From: Mesorhizobium temperatum
Lineage (GTDB): Bacteria > Pseudomonadota > Alphaproteobacteria > Rhizobiales > Rhizobiaceae
Length of the DNA: 64,000 bases
Assembly: GCF_002284575.1 (NCBI RefSeq)
Contig: NZ_NPKJ01000053.1
Coordinates: forward strand, 248,001-312,000
Direction of reading: 5' to 3'
The notes under the pieces are model-generated. The model was not told where the DNA came from and did no database searches. It was given only the letters and a program-made list of their open reading frames with translations. Shown piece after piece: positions 41,990 to 49,994 of this stretch. A program made the translations under genes and the position numbers. Every line of letters starts with the position of its first letter. Position 1 is the first letter of the stretch.

Positions 41990-42024
41990 GAAGGCGCGGC
42001 ATAAGGACTGCGGAGGAAAACAAC

Positions 42025-43875
42025 ATGACCAAGACATTCCGCCTGACGATGGCGCAGGCGCTGACCCGCTTTCTTGCCTGCCAGATGACCGAGATCGACG
42101 GCAGGAAAATGCCGATCTTCGGCGGCGTCTGGGCGATCTTCGGCCATGGCAATGTCGCCGGCGTCGGCGAGGCGCTCTATCAGGTCCGCGACGAATTGCC
42201 GACCTTTCGCGCCCATAACGAACAGGCGATGGCGCATGCGGCGATCGCCTACGCCAAGGCCAATTTCCGTCGCCGGTTCATGGCGGCTACCAGTTCGATC
42301 GGCCCCGGCGCGCTCAACATGGTGACGGCGGCAGCACTTGCGCATGTAAACAGGTTGCCTGTCCTGTTTCTGCCCGGCGACGTCTTCGCCAATCGCATCC
42401 CCGACCCTGTCCTGCAGCAGGCCGAGGATTTCTCCGACGGCACGGCGACGGTCAATGACTGCTTCCGCCCGGTGTCGCGCTATTTCGACCGCATCACCCG
42501 GCCCGAGCAGATCATCCCGGCGCTGAACCGTGCGATGCAGGTGCTGACCGATCCGGCCGATTGCGGACCGGTGACGCTGGCGCTCTGCCAGGACGTGCAG
42601 GCCGAGGCCTATGATTACCCCGAGAGCTTCTTTGCCGAACGGGTCTGGACCCAGCGCCGACCGCGTCCGGACCGCCAGGAGCTGGCGGCCGCGGTGGCGG
42701 CGCTGAAGGGCGCGCAGAAGCCATTGGTGATTGCCGGCGGCGGCGTGCTTTATTCGCAGGCTTCCGGCGAACTGGCAAAGCTGGTGCAGGGCGCCGGCAT
42801 ACCGGTCTGCGAGACACAGGGCGGCAAATCCTCGCTGCCGGACGATCATCCGCTCAACATGGCGGCGGTCGGCGTCACCGGCACTTCGGCTGCCAACCGG
42901 CTGGCTGAAGAAGCCGATGTCGTGCTTGCCATCGGCACCAGGCTGCAGGATTTCACGACCGGCTCGTGGGCGCTGTTCAAGAATTCCGGCAAGACCATTA
43001 TCGGGCTGAACGTCCAGCCTTTCGATGCGGGAAAACACCAGGCGCTGCCGCTGGTCACTGATGCGGCGGAAGGGCTCGCCGAGCTTGGCGCGGCGCTGAA
43101 CGGCTGGAAAGCGCCGGCTGCCTGGACCGACAATGCGGCCAAGGGCAAGAAGGACTGGCAGGCCGAAGCCGGCAAGGTGACCGCCTCGACCAATGCCGCC
43201 TACCCGTCCGACGCGCAGGTGATCGGTGCCGTGCAGCGCGCCATGGGCTCCGGCGTGATACTGCTTCATGCCGCCGGCGGCCTGCCCGGCGAATTGCACA
43301 AGCTTTGGCAAGCCGGCGCGCCCGGCTCCTACCACGCCGAATACGGCTTCTCGACCATGGGCTACGAGATCGCAGGCGGGCTCGGCGTGAAGATGGCCAA
43401 GCCCGACGAGGAGGTCGTCGTGATGATCGGCGACGGCTCCTATCTGATGCTCAATTCCGAGATCGCGACCTCGGTCATGCTCGGCCTCAAGCTGACCATC
43501 GTGCTGCTCGATAACAGAGGCTATGGCTGCATCAACCGGCTGCAGATGGCGACCGGCGGCGCCAACTTCAACAATCTGCTGAAGGACGCACGCCACGAAG
43601 TTATGCCCGATATCGACTTCGCCGCGCATGCGGCAAGCCTTGGTGCCATCGCCGAGAAGGTTTCGTCGATCGCCGGGCTGGAAACGGCGCTGGCAAAGGC
43701 GAAGAAGAATGCAAGGACCACAGCGCTGGTCATCGACACCGATCCTCTGGTGTCGACCGATGTCGGCGGCCATTGGTGGGATGTCGCCGTGCCGGAAGTT
43801 TCTTCGCGGCCGCAGGTCAACGCCGCACGCAAAGCCTATGAAGAAAAGCGGCGGATGCAGAGTGTTGGTGATTGA
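42025..43875 (+). CDS. iolD: THcHDO hydrolase, thiamine diphosphate-dependent
   Basis: A 616-residue IolD, which opens the ring of 3D-(3,5/4)-trihydroxycyclohexane-1,2-dione. It is built like acetolactate synthase: an N-terminal Pyr domain (RAHNEQAMAHAAIAYAK with the catalytic Glu), a middle domain (LVIAGGGVLYS) and a C-terminal PP domain with GDGSYLMLNSEIATSVMLGLKLTIVLLDN for ThDP-Mg. ATG 42025 follows GGAGGAAAA. A long open frame upstream belongs to iolC DNA in another phase and is ignored. Confidence 0.95.
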   Translation: MTKTFRLTMAQALTRFLACQMTEIDGRKMPIFGGVWAIFGHGNVAGVGEALYQVRDELPTFRAHNEQAMAHAAIAYAKANFRRRFMAATSSIGPGALNMVTAAALAHVNRLPVLFLPGDVFANRIPDPVLQQAEDFSDGTATVNDCFRPVSRYFDRITRPEQIIPALNRAMQVLTDPADCGPVTLALCQDVQAEAYDYPESFFAERVWTQRRPRPDRQELAAAVAALKGAQKPLVIAGGGVLYSQASGELAKLVQGAGIPVCETQGGKSSLPDDHPLNMAAVGVTGTSAANRLAEEADVVLAIGTRLQDFTTGSWALFKNSGKTIIGLNVQPFDAGKHQALPLVTDAAEGLAELGAALNGWKAPAAWTDNAAKGKKDWQAEAGKVTASTNAAYPSDAQVIGAVQRAMGSGVILLHAAGGLPGELHKLWQAGAPGSYHAEYGFSTMGYEIAGGLGVKMAKPDEEVVVMIGDGSYLMLNSEIATSVMLGLKLTIVLLDNRGYGCINRLQMATGGANFNNLLKDARHEVMPDIDFAAHAASLGAIAEKVSSIAGLETALAKAKKNARTTALVIDTDPLVSTDVGGHWWDVAVPEVSSRPQVNAARKAYEEKRRMQSVGD

Positions 43876-43876
43876 T

Positions 43877-44009
43877 GTCGGCGCTGCCCCTCACCCTTAC
43901 CCTCTCCCCGTGAGGACGGGGAGAGGGGGTCGCGAACGTTGACGTTTGTCCCTTCTCCCCGTCCTTACGGGGAGAAGGTGCCGGCAGGCGGATGAGGGGC
44001 AGCGCCGAC
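43877..44009. repeat. Composite cruciform repeat between iolD and iolE
   Basis: A 133-base element. Perfect 17-base inverted ends (43877-43893 and 43993-44009, GTCGGCGCTGCCCCTCA and its complement) enclose two inner hairpins, CTCTCCCCGT/ACGGGGAGAG near 43902-43925 and CTTCTCCCCGT/ACGGGGAGAAG near 43952-43977. It begins just after the iolD stop and could attenuate or stabilise the message between the two genes. Confidence 0.85.
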
Positions 44010-44046
44010 GAATGAAAATTGAAAGATCTGACATTGGAGCAACGAC

Positions 44047-44964
44047 TTGAAAGCCAAACTGGGCATGTCCCCAATTGCATGGTGGAACGACGACCTTGCG
44101 GAACTCAGCGATGACGTGTCGCTGGAGGAATGCTTGGCGCAGTCGCGTTCGGCGGGCTTCACCGGCATGGAAATGGGCCGCCGTTTCCCCAGCGATCCGA
44201 AAATCATGCTGCCGATCCTGAAGGAGGCCGACGTGACGCTCTGCGGCGGCTGGTTCTCCGGTACGCTGGTCGACGAAGACATGGCCAGGAACAAGGATCG
44301 CATCCAGCCGATGATCGATCTGTTCAAGGCGGTGAACGCGCCTTGCATCGTTTACGGCGAGGTCGGCCGCTCCATCCAGGGTGACCGCTCGAAGCCGCTC
44401 GCCACCAAGCCAAGGCTTTCGGATGACGAGATGAAAGCCTATGCGAGGCGCCTCACCCAGTTCGGCGAATGGTGCGCCGAGCAGGGCATGCCGCTCTCGT
44501 ATCACCATCATATGGCGGCGGTGGTCGAGACCGAGCCGGAGCTCGATACCTTCATGCGCTATTCGGGTGAAGGCATTCCCTTGCTGCTCGATGCCGGTCA
44601 CCTGGCCTTTGCCGGCGGTGACGTTCTGCGCGCCATCGACAACCATCACCGGCGCATCAACCACGTGCATGTGAAGGATGTGCGCATGGGGGTGATTGAA
44701 AAACTGGATCGCCAGAAGCAATCCTTTCTCGATGCCGTGGCGCTTGGCGCCTTCACGGTGCCGGGAGATGGTTCGCTGGATTTCGGCGCCATTGTGGAAA
44801 GGCTGGCGAAGTACGGCTATGAAGGCTGGTTCGTGGTCGAAGCCGAGCAGGACCCGAAGAAGAATCCGCCGCTCAAGATGGCGCAAGTCGGCTACAAGGA
44901 GTTGATGCGGGTGATGACGGCCGCCGGCTACACGGTTGCAACACAGGGCTTCCCCCATGCTTGA
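44047..44964 (+). CDS. iolE: Myo-inosose-2 dehydratase
   Basis: A 305-residue IolE of the xylose-isomerase-like TIM barrel family, which dehydrates 2-keto-myo-inositol. Metal-binding residues are seen in LSYHHHMAAVVET, LLLDAGHLAFAGGD and NHVHVKDVRMGV. The start is TTG 44047 with GGAG seven bases upstream, since no ATG stands in frame before AKLGMSPIAWWNDD, the usual N-terminus. The distant homologue MocC acts in rhizopine breakdown. Confidence 0.94.
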   Translation: MKAKLGMSPIAWWNDDLAELSDDVSLEECLAQSRSAGFTGMEMGRRFPSDPKIMLPILKEADVTLCGGWFSGTLVDEDMARNKDRIQPMIDLFKAVNAPCIVYGEVGRSIQGDRSKPLATKPRLSDDEMKAYARRLTQFGEWCAEQGMPLSYHHHMAAVVETEPELDTFMRYSGEGIPLLLDAGHLAFAGGDVLRAIDNHHRRINHVHVKDVRMGVIEKLDRQKQSFLDAVALGAFTVPGDGSLDFGAIVERLAKYGYEGWFVVEAEQDPKKNPPLKMAQVGYKELMRVMTAAGYTVATQGFPHA

Positions 44965-45011
44965 ATGCAGTATTCCCGGCGAAGGGCTGATCCGATGCGG
45001 GGGTTGATCCG

Positions 45012-45230
45012 ATGAAGGACTCTGAGCATCCGTTCTTCCGGCCTTTGTGGCGGCGCGTTGCCATCGTCGCGGTCTGCCTGGGCTGGGCCGTGGTCGAATT
45101 TGCCACCGGCGCGCCGTTCTGGGGCACGATCGCGCTCGGCTTCGCCGGCTATGCCGTCTGGCAGTTCTTCTATCTCTACAAGCCGGCCGACGGCGGCAAG
45201 GATCCGGCCGATACCGAACCAAAGGAATGA
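45012..45230 (+). CDS. Small two-helix membrane protein between iolE and iolB
   Basis: A 72-residue protein with two predicted membrane helices (about 14-30 and 34-53) and a charged tail (KPADGGKDPADTEPKE). I do not recognise its family with certainty. It stands 47 bases after iolE and six before iolB on the same strand, and GC-rich codon use is like the neighbours. It may help an envelope-linked step or transporter. GATCCGATG occurs twice just before and across its ATG. Confidence 0.72.
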   Translation: MKDSEHPFFRPLWRRVAIVAVCLGWAVVEFATGAPFWGTIALGFAGYAVWQFFYLYKPADGGKDPADTEPKE

Positions 45231-45236
45231 AGCGCG

Positions 45237-46049
45237 ATGTCGAAACTGCTGGTCAAAGCCGATAAGGGGCATGGCCGCGTCGCCCATGTGACGCCGCAAA
45301 ACGCCGGCTGGACCTATGTCGGTTTCGATCTGCATCGGCTGCGGCCAGGCGAAACAGCCTCCGGACAAACCGCGAACCGTGAAGTCTGCCTGGTGTTCGT
45401 CACCGGCAAGGGCAAGGCCAAGGCCGGCGGCAAGGATCTCGGCCTGCTCGGCGAACGCATGTCGCCCTTCGAAGGCAAGCCGTGGTCGGTCTACGTACCG
45501 CAGGGCTCTGACTGGTCGGTGACCGCCGACACCGACCTCGAAGTCGCGGTCTGCTCGGCGCCGGGGCTTGGCGGCGGCCTGCCGGTCCGCGTCATTGCGC
45601 CGAAGGATCTCGGCCAGGAGGTTCGCGGCAAGGGCACCAACACGCGCTATGTCACCAACATCCTGCCGGAAGGCAAGCCGGCCGATTCATTGCTGGTGGT
45701 CGAGGTCATCACGCCGGGCGGCCATACATCGAGCTATCCGCCGCACAAGCATGACCAGGACAATCTGCCGGCCGAATCCTATCTTGAGGAGACCTATTAC
45801 CACCGCCTCAATCCGCCGCAGGGCTTTGCCTTTCAGCGCGTCTACACCGATGCCGATCGGAATGGTGCTCGTTCGCTCGACGAGGCGATGGCAATCGAGG
45901 ACGGCGACGTCGTGCTGGTGCCAAAGGGCTATCACCCTTGTGCCGCCTGCCATGGCTACGACCTCTACTACCTCAACGTCATGGCCGGGCCGAAGCGGAC
46001 GTGGAAATTCCACAACGCGCCCGAGCACGAATGGCTGATGAAGGCCTGA
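45237..46049 (+). CDS. iolB: 5-deoxy-glucuronate isomerase
   Basis: A 270-residue bicupin IolB. It isomerises 5-deoxy-D-glucuronate to 5-dehydro-2-deoxygluconate, the substrate of IolC. Motifs are GGHTSSYPPHKHDQDNLPAESYLEETYYHR with metal ligands, and VPKGYHPCAACHGYDLYYLNVMAG. It ends the iolCDEB transcript. No gene for IolA (methylmalonate-semialdehyde dehydrogenase) is in the window. Confidence 0.95.
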   Translation: MSKLLVKADKGHGRVAHVTPQNAGWTYVGFDLHRLRPGETASGQTANREVCLVFVTGKGKAKAGGKDLGLLGERMSPFEGKPWSVYVPQGSDWSVTADTDLEVAVCSAPGLGGGLPVRVIAPKDLGQEVRGKGTNTRYVTNILPEGKPADSLLVVEVITPGGHTSSYPPHKHDQDNLPAESYLEETYYHRLNPPQGFAFQRVYTDADRNGARSLDEAMAIEDGDVVLVPKGYHPCAACHGYDLYYLNVMAGPKRTWKFHNAPEHEWLMKA

Positions 46050-46202
46050 GGCGCTGCCCGTCCGGGTCGGCAAACTGGCCCAAGGCGAAAAAATCGTCGG
46101 CTAATGACCCGCCTGAACAACTTTGTTATCAGGAGCGATCATCAGCTTCGTCATTTCGTCATGCAAATCGCCTATGGCAGCGGGAGTTGACGAGGACTTT
46201 CG

Positions 46203-46910
46203 ATGCGCTACGCTATCTATTTCACACCCCGGCAGGACGAACCGCTGGCGCGGATCGCCGCCAATTGGCTCGGCCGCGACCCGTTCGGCGCTGCCACGAG
46301 GCCGGTCGAGGCCGTGGGCGAACTATCGGCGGCGGAAGTCGCCTTCCACACCGCTTCGGCGCGCCGCTACGGCTTTCATGCGACGCTTAAGGCGCCTTTC
46401 CGGCTGGCTTCGAACGAAACGGAAGGCGCGCTTCGCGCGGCACTGGACGATTTCGCCGAGACGACGCCGGTGGTGACCATCCCGCGGCTGGTCGTCAGCC
46501 AGATCGACGGCTTCTTCGCGCTGGTGCCGGAAGGACCGCTGCCGGCGCTCAACCGCTTCGCCGACGACGTGGTGCGCGACTTCGACCGTTTTCGCGCACC
46601 GCTGAGCGAGGCTGAGATCAAACGGCGCAGCCCCGATTCGCTGAAGCCGGCTGAATTCCGCAATCTCTGCCAGTGGGGTTACCCCTATGTCTTCGGGACC
46701 TTCCGGTTCCATATGACGCTGTCCGGCCGTGTCTCGTCACAGGAAAGCCCTCGCCTTCGCGCAGCAATCGACAGCCTGTTTGCGCAGGTCCTGCAACGGC
46801 CGGTGCCGGTGGACGCACTGACCCTGTTTGTCGAAACCGAACCTGGCGCCCCGTTCATGGTGCTTTCCCATCACGCGCTCGGGCGCCGCCCGGCCAGAAA
46901 AACTGCCTGA
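46203..46910 (+). CDS. DUF1045 phosphonate-associated 2H phosphodiesterase
   Basis: A 235-residue protein of DUF1045, usually found in phosphonate operons. The two catalytic motifs of 2H phosphoesterases are visible: FHATLKAPF near residue 60 and FHMTLSG near 178. A role opening a cyclic phosphate formed in C-P lyase metabolism is plausible. GAGGA stands seven bases before ATG 46203. PhnM and PhnN follow on the same strand. Confidence 0.88.
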   Translation: MRYAIYFTPRQDEPLARIAANWLGRDPFGAATRPVEAVGELSAAEVAFHTASARRYGFHATLKAPFRLASNETEGALRAALDDFAETTPVVTIPRLVVSQIDGFFALVPEGPLPALNRFADDVVRDFDRFRAPLSEAEIKRRSPDSLKPAEFRNLCQWGYPYVFGTFRFHMTLSGRVSSQESPRLRAAIDSLFAQVLQRPVPVDALTLFVETEPGAPFMVLSHHALGRRPARKTA

Positions 46911-47005
46911 AATGGCTATTTGTTTTAACCGCATTTGTGCGACGCCAATTCACCCAATCGGTGATTCCAATTGGCTGCAAAATGCTCCAAGGACTGCCTG
47001 AAATG
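46902..47005. repeat. 13-bp direct repeat flanking the DUF1045-phnM gap
   Basis: ACTGCCTGAAATG occurs at 46902-46914 and again at 46993-47005, 91 bases apart. The first copy includes the DUF1045 stop and the second includes the phnM ATG, as if 91 bases were inserted or duplicated at a once tight junction. A partial palindrome CCAATT...AATTGG lies between them. Confidence 0.6.
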
Positions 47006-48142
47006 ACCGCCGAGACCGTTCTCAACAATGCCCGCATCGTGCTTGCCGACGAGATCGTCGAAGGGTCGATCGTGCTGCGCGACGGCTTGATCGCCGGGAT
47101 CGATGCCGGTGCCGGCCGGAGCGGCGAGGACATGGGCGGCGATTTCATCATTCCCGGGCTGGTGGAGCTTCACACCGACCATCTCGAAGGCCATTACGCG
47201 CCGCGGCCGAAAGTGCGCTGGAACCCGATCGCCGCGGTGCTCGCTCACGACGCGCAAGTGGCGACCGCCGGCATCACCACCGTGCTCGATGCCTTGCGTG
47301 TCGGCATGGATGACGACGCCGACATGAATTCGGCCGACATGCGCAAGCTGGCCGATGCGATCGAGGACAGCGTCCAGCAGGACCGGCTGCGGGCCGACCA
47401 TTTCATCCATCTGCGCTGCGAGGTTTCGGCGCCGGATTGCCTCGCAGCCTTCGCCCATTTCGACGGCGATGACAGGATCAAGCTGGCGTCGCTGATGGAC
47501 CATGCGCCGGGACAGCGCCAGTTCGTCGATTTGGAAACCTATGCCTATTACTATCAGCGCAAGCTGAAGCTGACGGACCGCGAATTCCAGCAATTCTGTG
47601 AGAAGCGGATGGCGGAGTCGGCGACGAATTCTGGGCCGAACCGCGCCTTCATCGCTGCTGCCTGCCATCAGCGCGGCATCGTGCTGGCCAGCCATGACGA
47701 CGCCACGACCGGCCATGTCGACGAGGCGATCGAACAAGGCGTCCGCGTCGCCGAATTCCCGACCACCAAAGAGGCCGCAAAAGCTTCGAAGGCGGCAGGG
47801 CTCGGGGTGCTGATGGGCGCCCCGAACGTCATGCGCGGCGCCTCGCATTCGGGCAATGTTTCGGCCCGCACGCTCGCCGGCGAGGGCCTGCTCGACATAT
47901 TGTCGTCCGATTACATTCCCTTTAGCCTGATCCAGTCGGCGTTTTTCCTCGGCGACGTGGTCGACGGCATTTCCTTGCCTCAGGCGGTCGCCATGGTCTC
48001 GAAGAACCCGGCCGAGGCAGTCGGCCTCTCCGACCGCGGCGTCATCGAACAGGGCCGGCGCGCCGATCTGGTTCGTGTACGTCTCGACGACCATGTCCCG
48101 GTTGTCCGCACCGTCTGGCGGCAGGGACGCCGGGTCGCATGA
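47003..48142 (+). CDS. phnM: RPnTP diphosphatase PhnM
   Basis: A 379-residue amidohydrolase-fold protein. It hydrolyses alpha-D-ribose 1-methylphosphonate 5-triphosphate to the 5-phosphate in the C-P lyase pathway. Metal motifs are ELHTDHLEGHYAPRPKVRW and ASHDDATTGHVDEA, and the end has GRRADLVRVRL. AAGGA precedes ATG 47003. It overlaps phnN by an ATGA junction. The phnGHIJKL core is not in the window. Confidence 0.94.
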   Translation: MTAETVLNNARIVLADEIVEGSIVLRDGLIAGIDAGAGRSGEDMGGDFIIPGLVELHTDHLEGHYAPRPKVRWNPIAAVLAHDAQVATAGITTVLDALRVGMDDDADMNSADMRKLADAIEDSVQQDRLRADHFIHLRCEVSAPDCLAAFAHFDGDDRIKLASLMDHAPGQRQFVDLETYAYYYQRKLKLTDREFQQFCEKRMAESATNSGPNRAFIAAACHQRGIVLASHDDATTGHVDEAIEQGVRVAEFPTTKEAAKASKAAGLGVLMGAPNVMRGASHSGNVSARTLAGEGLLDILSSDYIPFSLIQSAFFLGDVVDGISLPQAVAMVSKNPAEAVGLSDRGVIEQGRRADLVRVRLDDHVPVVRTVWRQGRRVA

Positions 48143-48768
48143 TGGCGTCGGCGTTGATCGAGCGTGAATTGTCGCCCGCGGCGTTTCCGATCCGCGACGG
48201 GGTCTTCGTCGCCGTCGTCGGCCCGAGCGGCGCCGGCAAGGACACGGTGATCGGCTATGCCCGGTCGCTATTTGCCGACGAGACCCGGCTGGAGTTCGTC
48301 CGCCGGGTCATCACCCGGCCGAGCGACACGGCAAGCGAGGATCACGACTCGCTTGCCGATGCGGCCTTTGTCGAGGCGGAAGCGGATGGCGCCTTCGCCA
48401 TCTCCTGGGAGGCGCATGGCTTGCGCTACGGCATCCCGGCTGAAGTCGACCGGTCGGTCGCCAACGGCCGCGTCGCCATCGCCAATGTCTCCCGCGCCAT
48501 CATCCCGGGGCTGCGTGATCGTTATGCCAATCTGGCGATCGTCGAGATCACCGCATCGCCGGAAATCCTGGCGGAGCGGCTGGCGATGCGCGGCCGCGAG
48601 TCGCGCGGCGAAGTGCTGGCGCGGCTGGCGCGTAGCGCCAATGTGGCGTTGTCCGGACCAGGCGTCACCTCGATCGACAACAGCGGCCCGCGCGAAGCGG
48701 CCGGCGAGCGCTTTGCCGACGTGCTGCGCAAGGCGATGGCCTTCTCCGACATGTCGGGCTTAATTTAG
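48139..48768 (+). CDS. phnN: Ribose 1,5-bisphosphate phosphokinase PhnN
   Basis: A 209-residue guanylate-kinase-like enzyme. Walker A is VVGPSGAGKDTVIGYA, followed by RRVITRPSD. It makes PRPP from ribose 1,5-bisphosphate, recycling the C-P lyase product. It starts inside the phnM stop (ATGA). It is the last gene before a large inverted repeat that separates it from a convergent ABC operon. Confidence 0.92.
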   Translation: MMASALIERELSPAAFPIRDGVFVAVVGPSGAGKDTVIGYARSLFADETRLEFVRRVITRPSDTASEDHDSLADAAFVEAEADGAFAISWEAHGLRYGIPAEVDRSVANGRVAIANVSRAIIPGLRDRYANLAIVEITASPEILAERLAMRGRESRGEVLARLARSANVALSGPGVTSIDNSGPREAAGERFADVLRKAMAFSDMSGLI

Positions 48769-48778
48769 GGCTGCGTCT

Positions 48779-48964
48779 TCCCTTCTCCCCTTGTGGGAGA
48801 AGGTGGATCGGCGCGCAGCGCCAAGACGGTTGAGGGGTGCTGGCCGGAGCTCGGTCGGCGTCAAGCTGGAACACCCTCATCCGGCCGAGCTGAGCCTGTC
48901 CTCGGGCTTGCCGGAGGCAAGACCCGTGGGCTCGGCCACCTTCTCCCACAACAAGGGGAGAAGG
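48779..48964. repeat. Large composite inverted repeat between phnN and the second ABC operon
   Basis: Ends CCTTCTCCCCTTGTGGGAG and its near-complement (48936-48964) enclose smaller inverted pieces such as CTCATCCGGCCGAGC and GCTCGGCC. It resembles the 43877-44009 element in its CTTCTCCCC hairpins. As convergent operons meet here it may work as a bidirectional terminator-like barrier. Confidence 0.75.
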
Positions 48965-48978
48965 AAAAGGCGGTGCGG

Positions 48979-49974
48979 TTATTCCGCTGCCGCACCAGCC
49001 GTGCCCTTGCGGGTTGCCTCCAGCATCAGCCGCCGCTCCCGGTACACGCCCCATTGCTGGTCGACCAATACGCCGATGAGGATTACCCCGCCCATCACCG
49101 CGAAATTGAGCGAGGACGGGATGCCGAGCAGGTTGACGAGGTTCTGCAGTTCCTGCAGCAGGACCGTTCCGAGGATGACGCCGATCAGCGAGCCCTCGCC
49201 GCCGCGCAGCGAGAAGCCGCCGAGCACTGCCGCGGCAATGGCGTAGAGTTCGTAGAACTGGCCGTGGCTGGCCGGCGAGATCGAGCGCGTGTACATCGCG
49301 AAATAGATCGCCGACAGCGCCGTCAGCACGCCGCAGATGACATAGGCCGCCATGACGACGCGGCCGGTGCGGATGCCGGAATATTTCGCCGCCTCCTCGT
49401 TCTTGCCGATGGCGTAGAGGTAGCGGCCGAACACCGAACGGTGCAGCACCACCCACATCACGATGGCGATGACGATCAGCGCGATGAAGCTGTTTGGCAC
49501 GCCATAGGATCGCCCGGCGGTCAGGAACTCGAGTTCCGGAAAGTTCTGTCCGAAGGCAAAGCCCGCCGTGCCGTCGGCAGTGTAGAACCGCGCGACGCCG
49601 CGATAGATCAAGAGGCCGCACAGCGTCACCACGAAAGGCTGCAATTTGAGCCGCGTGATCAGCCAGCCATGTGCCAGCCCGATGATGCCGCCGAGCACGA
49701 GGATTAGCGGCAGCGCCACCGGCCATGCCATGCCTCGCGTGGCGATGAAATCGACGAAGAGGACGCCGAGCAGCGCGACCACCGAGCCGACCGACAATTC
49801 GATGCCGCCGGTGATGATGACGAAAGCCTGGCCGATCGCCAGTATGCCGAACAGCCCAATCAGGTTCGAGGTGTTGGCGAGGTTGATCGGCAGCAGGAAG
49901 CGCGGATTGATGATCGCCACCACCGCTCCCACCACGAGGATTAGGATCAGCAGGCCGAGATCTTTCTTGCTCAT
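48979..49974 (-). CDS. Second sugar ABC importer, permease
   Basis: A 331-residue RbsC-like permease with about nine membrane segments. Signatures are GGIELSVGSVVALLGV and GGFSLRGGEGSLIGVILG. It is the last gene of a minus-strand operon: binding protein, two-domain ATPase, permease. The substrate is not evident. Ribose-type or polyol import is the family range. Confidence 0.9.
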   Translation of the reverse strand: MSKKDLGLLILILVVGAVVAIINPRFLLPINLANTSNLIGLFGILAIGQAFVIITGGIELSVGSVVALLGVLFVDFIATRGMAWPVALPLILVLGGIIGLAHGWLITRLKLQPFVVTLCGLLIYRGVARFYTADGTAGFAFGQNFPELEFLTAGRSYGVPNSFIALIVIAIVMWVVLHRSVFGRYLYAIGKNEEAAKYSGIRTGRVVMAAYVICGVLTALSAIYFAMYTRSISPASHGQFYELYAIAAAVLGGFSLRGGEGSLIGVILGTVLLQELQNLVNLLGIPSSLNFAVMGGVILIGVLVDQQWGVYRERRLMLEATRKGTAGAAAE

Positions 49975-49994
49975 CGTCTTCTCCCCAATGCCTG

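Noticed and set aside
41644..43773. A very long open frame on the minus strand opposite iolC and iolD
   Set aside because: It lies antisense to two well-supported genes, its translation is rich in Arg, Gly and His without any domain, and long antisense frames are expected in GC-rich coding DNA.
46140..46170. Pho box before the phosphonate genes, from repeated CGTCAT
   Set aside because: The CGTCAT units are eight bases apart, not the eleven-base period of PhoB sites, so the match is poor.
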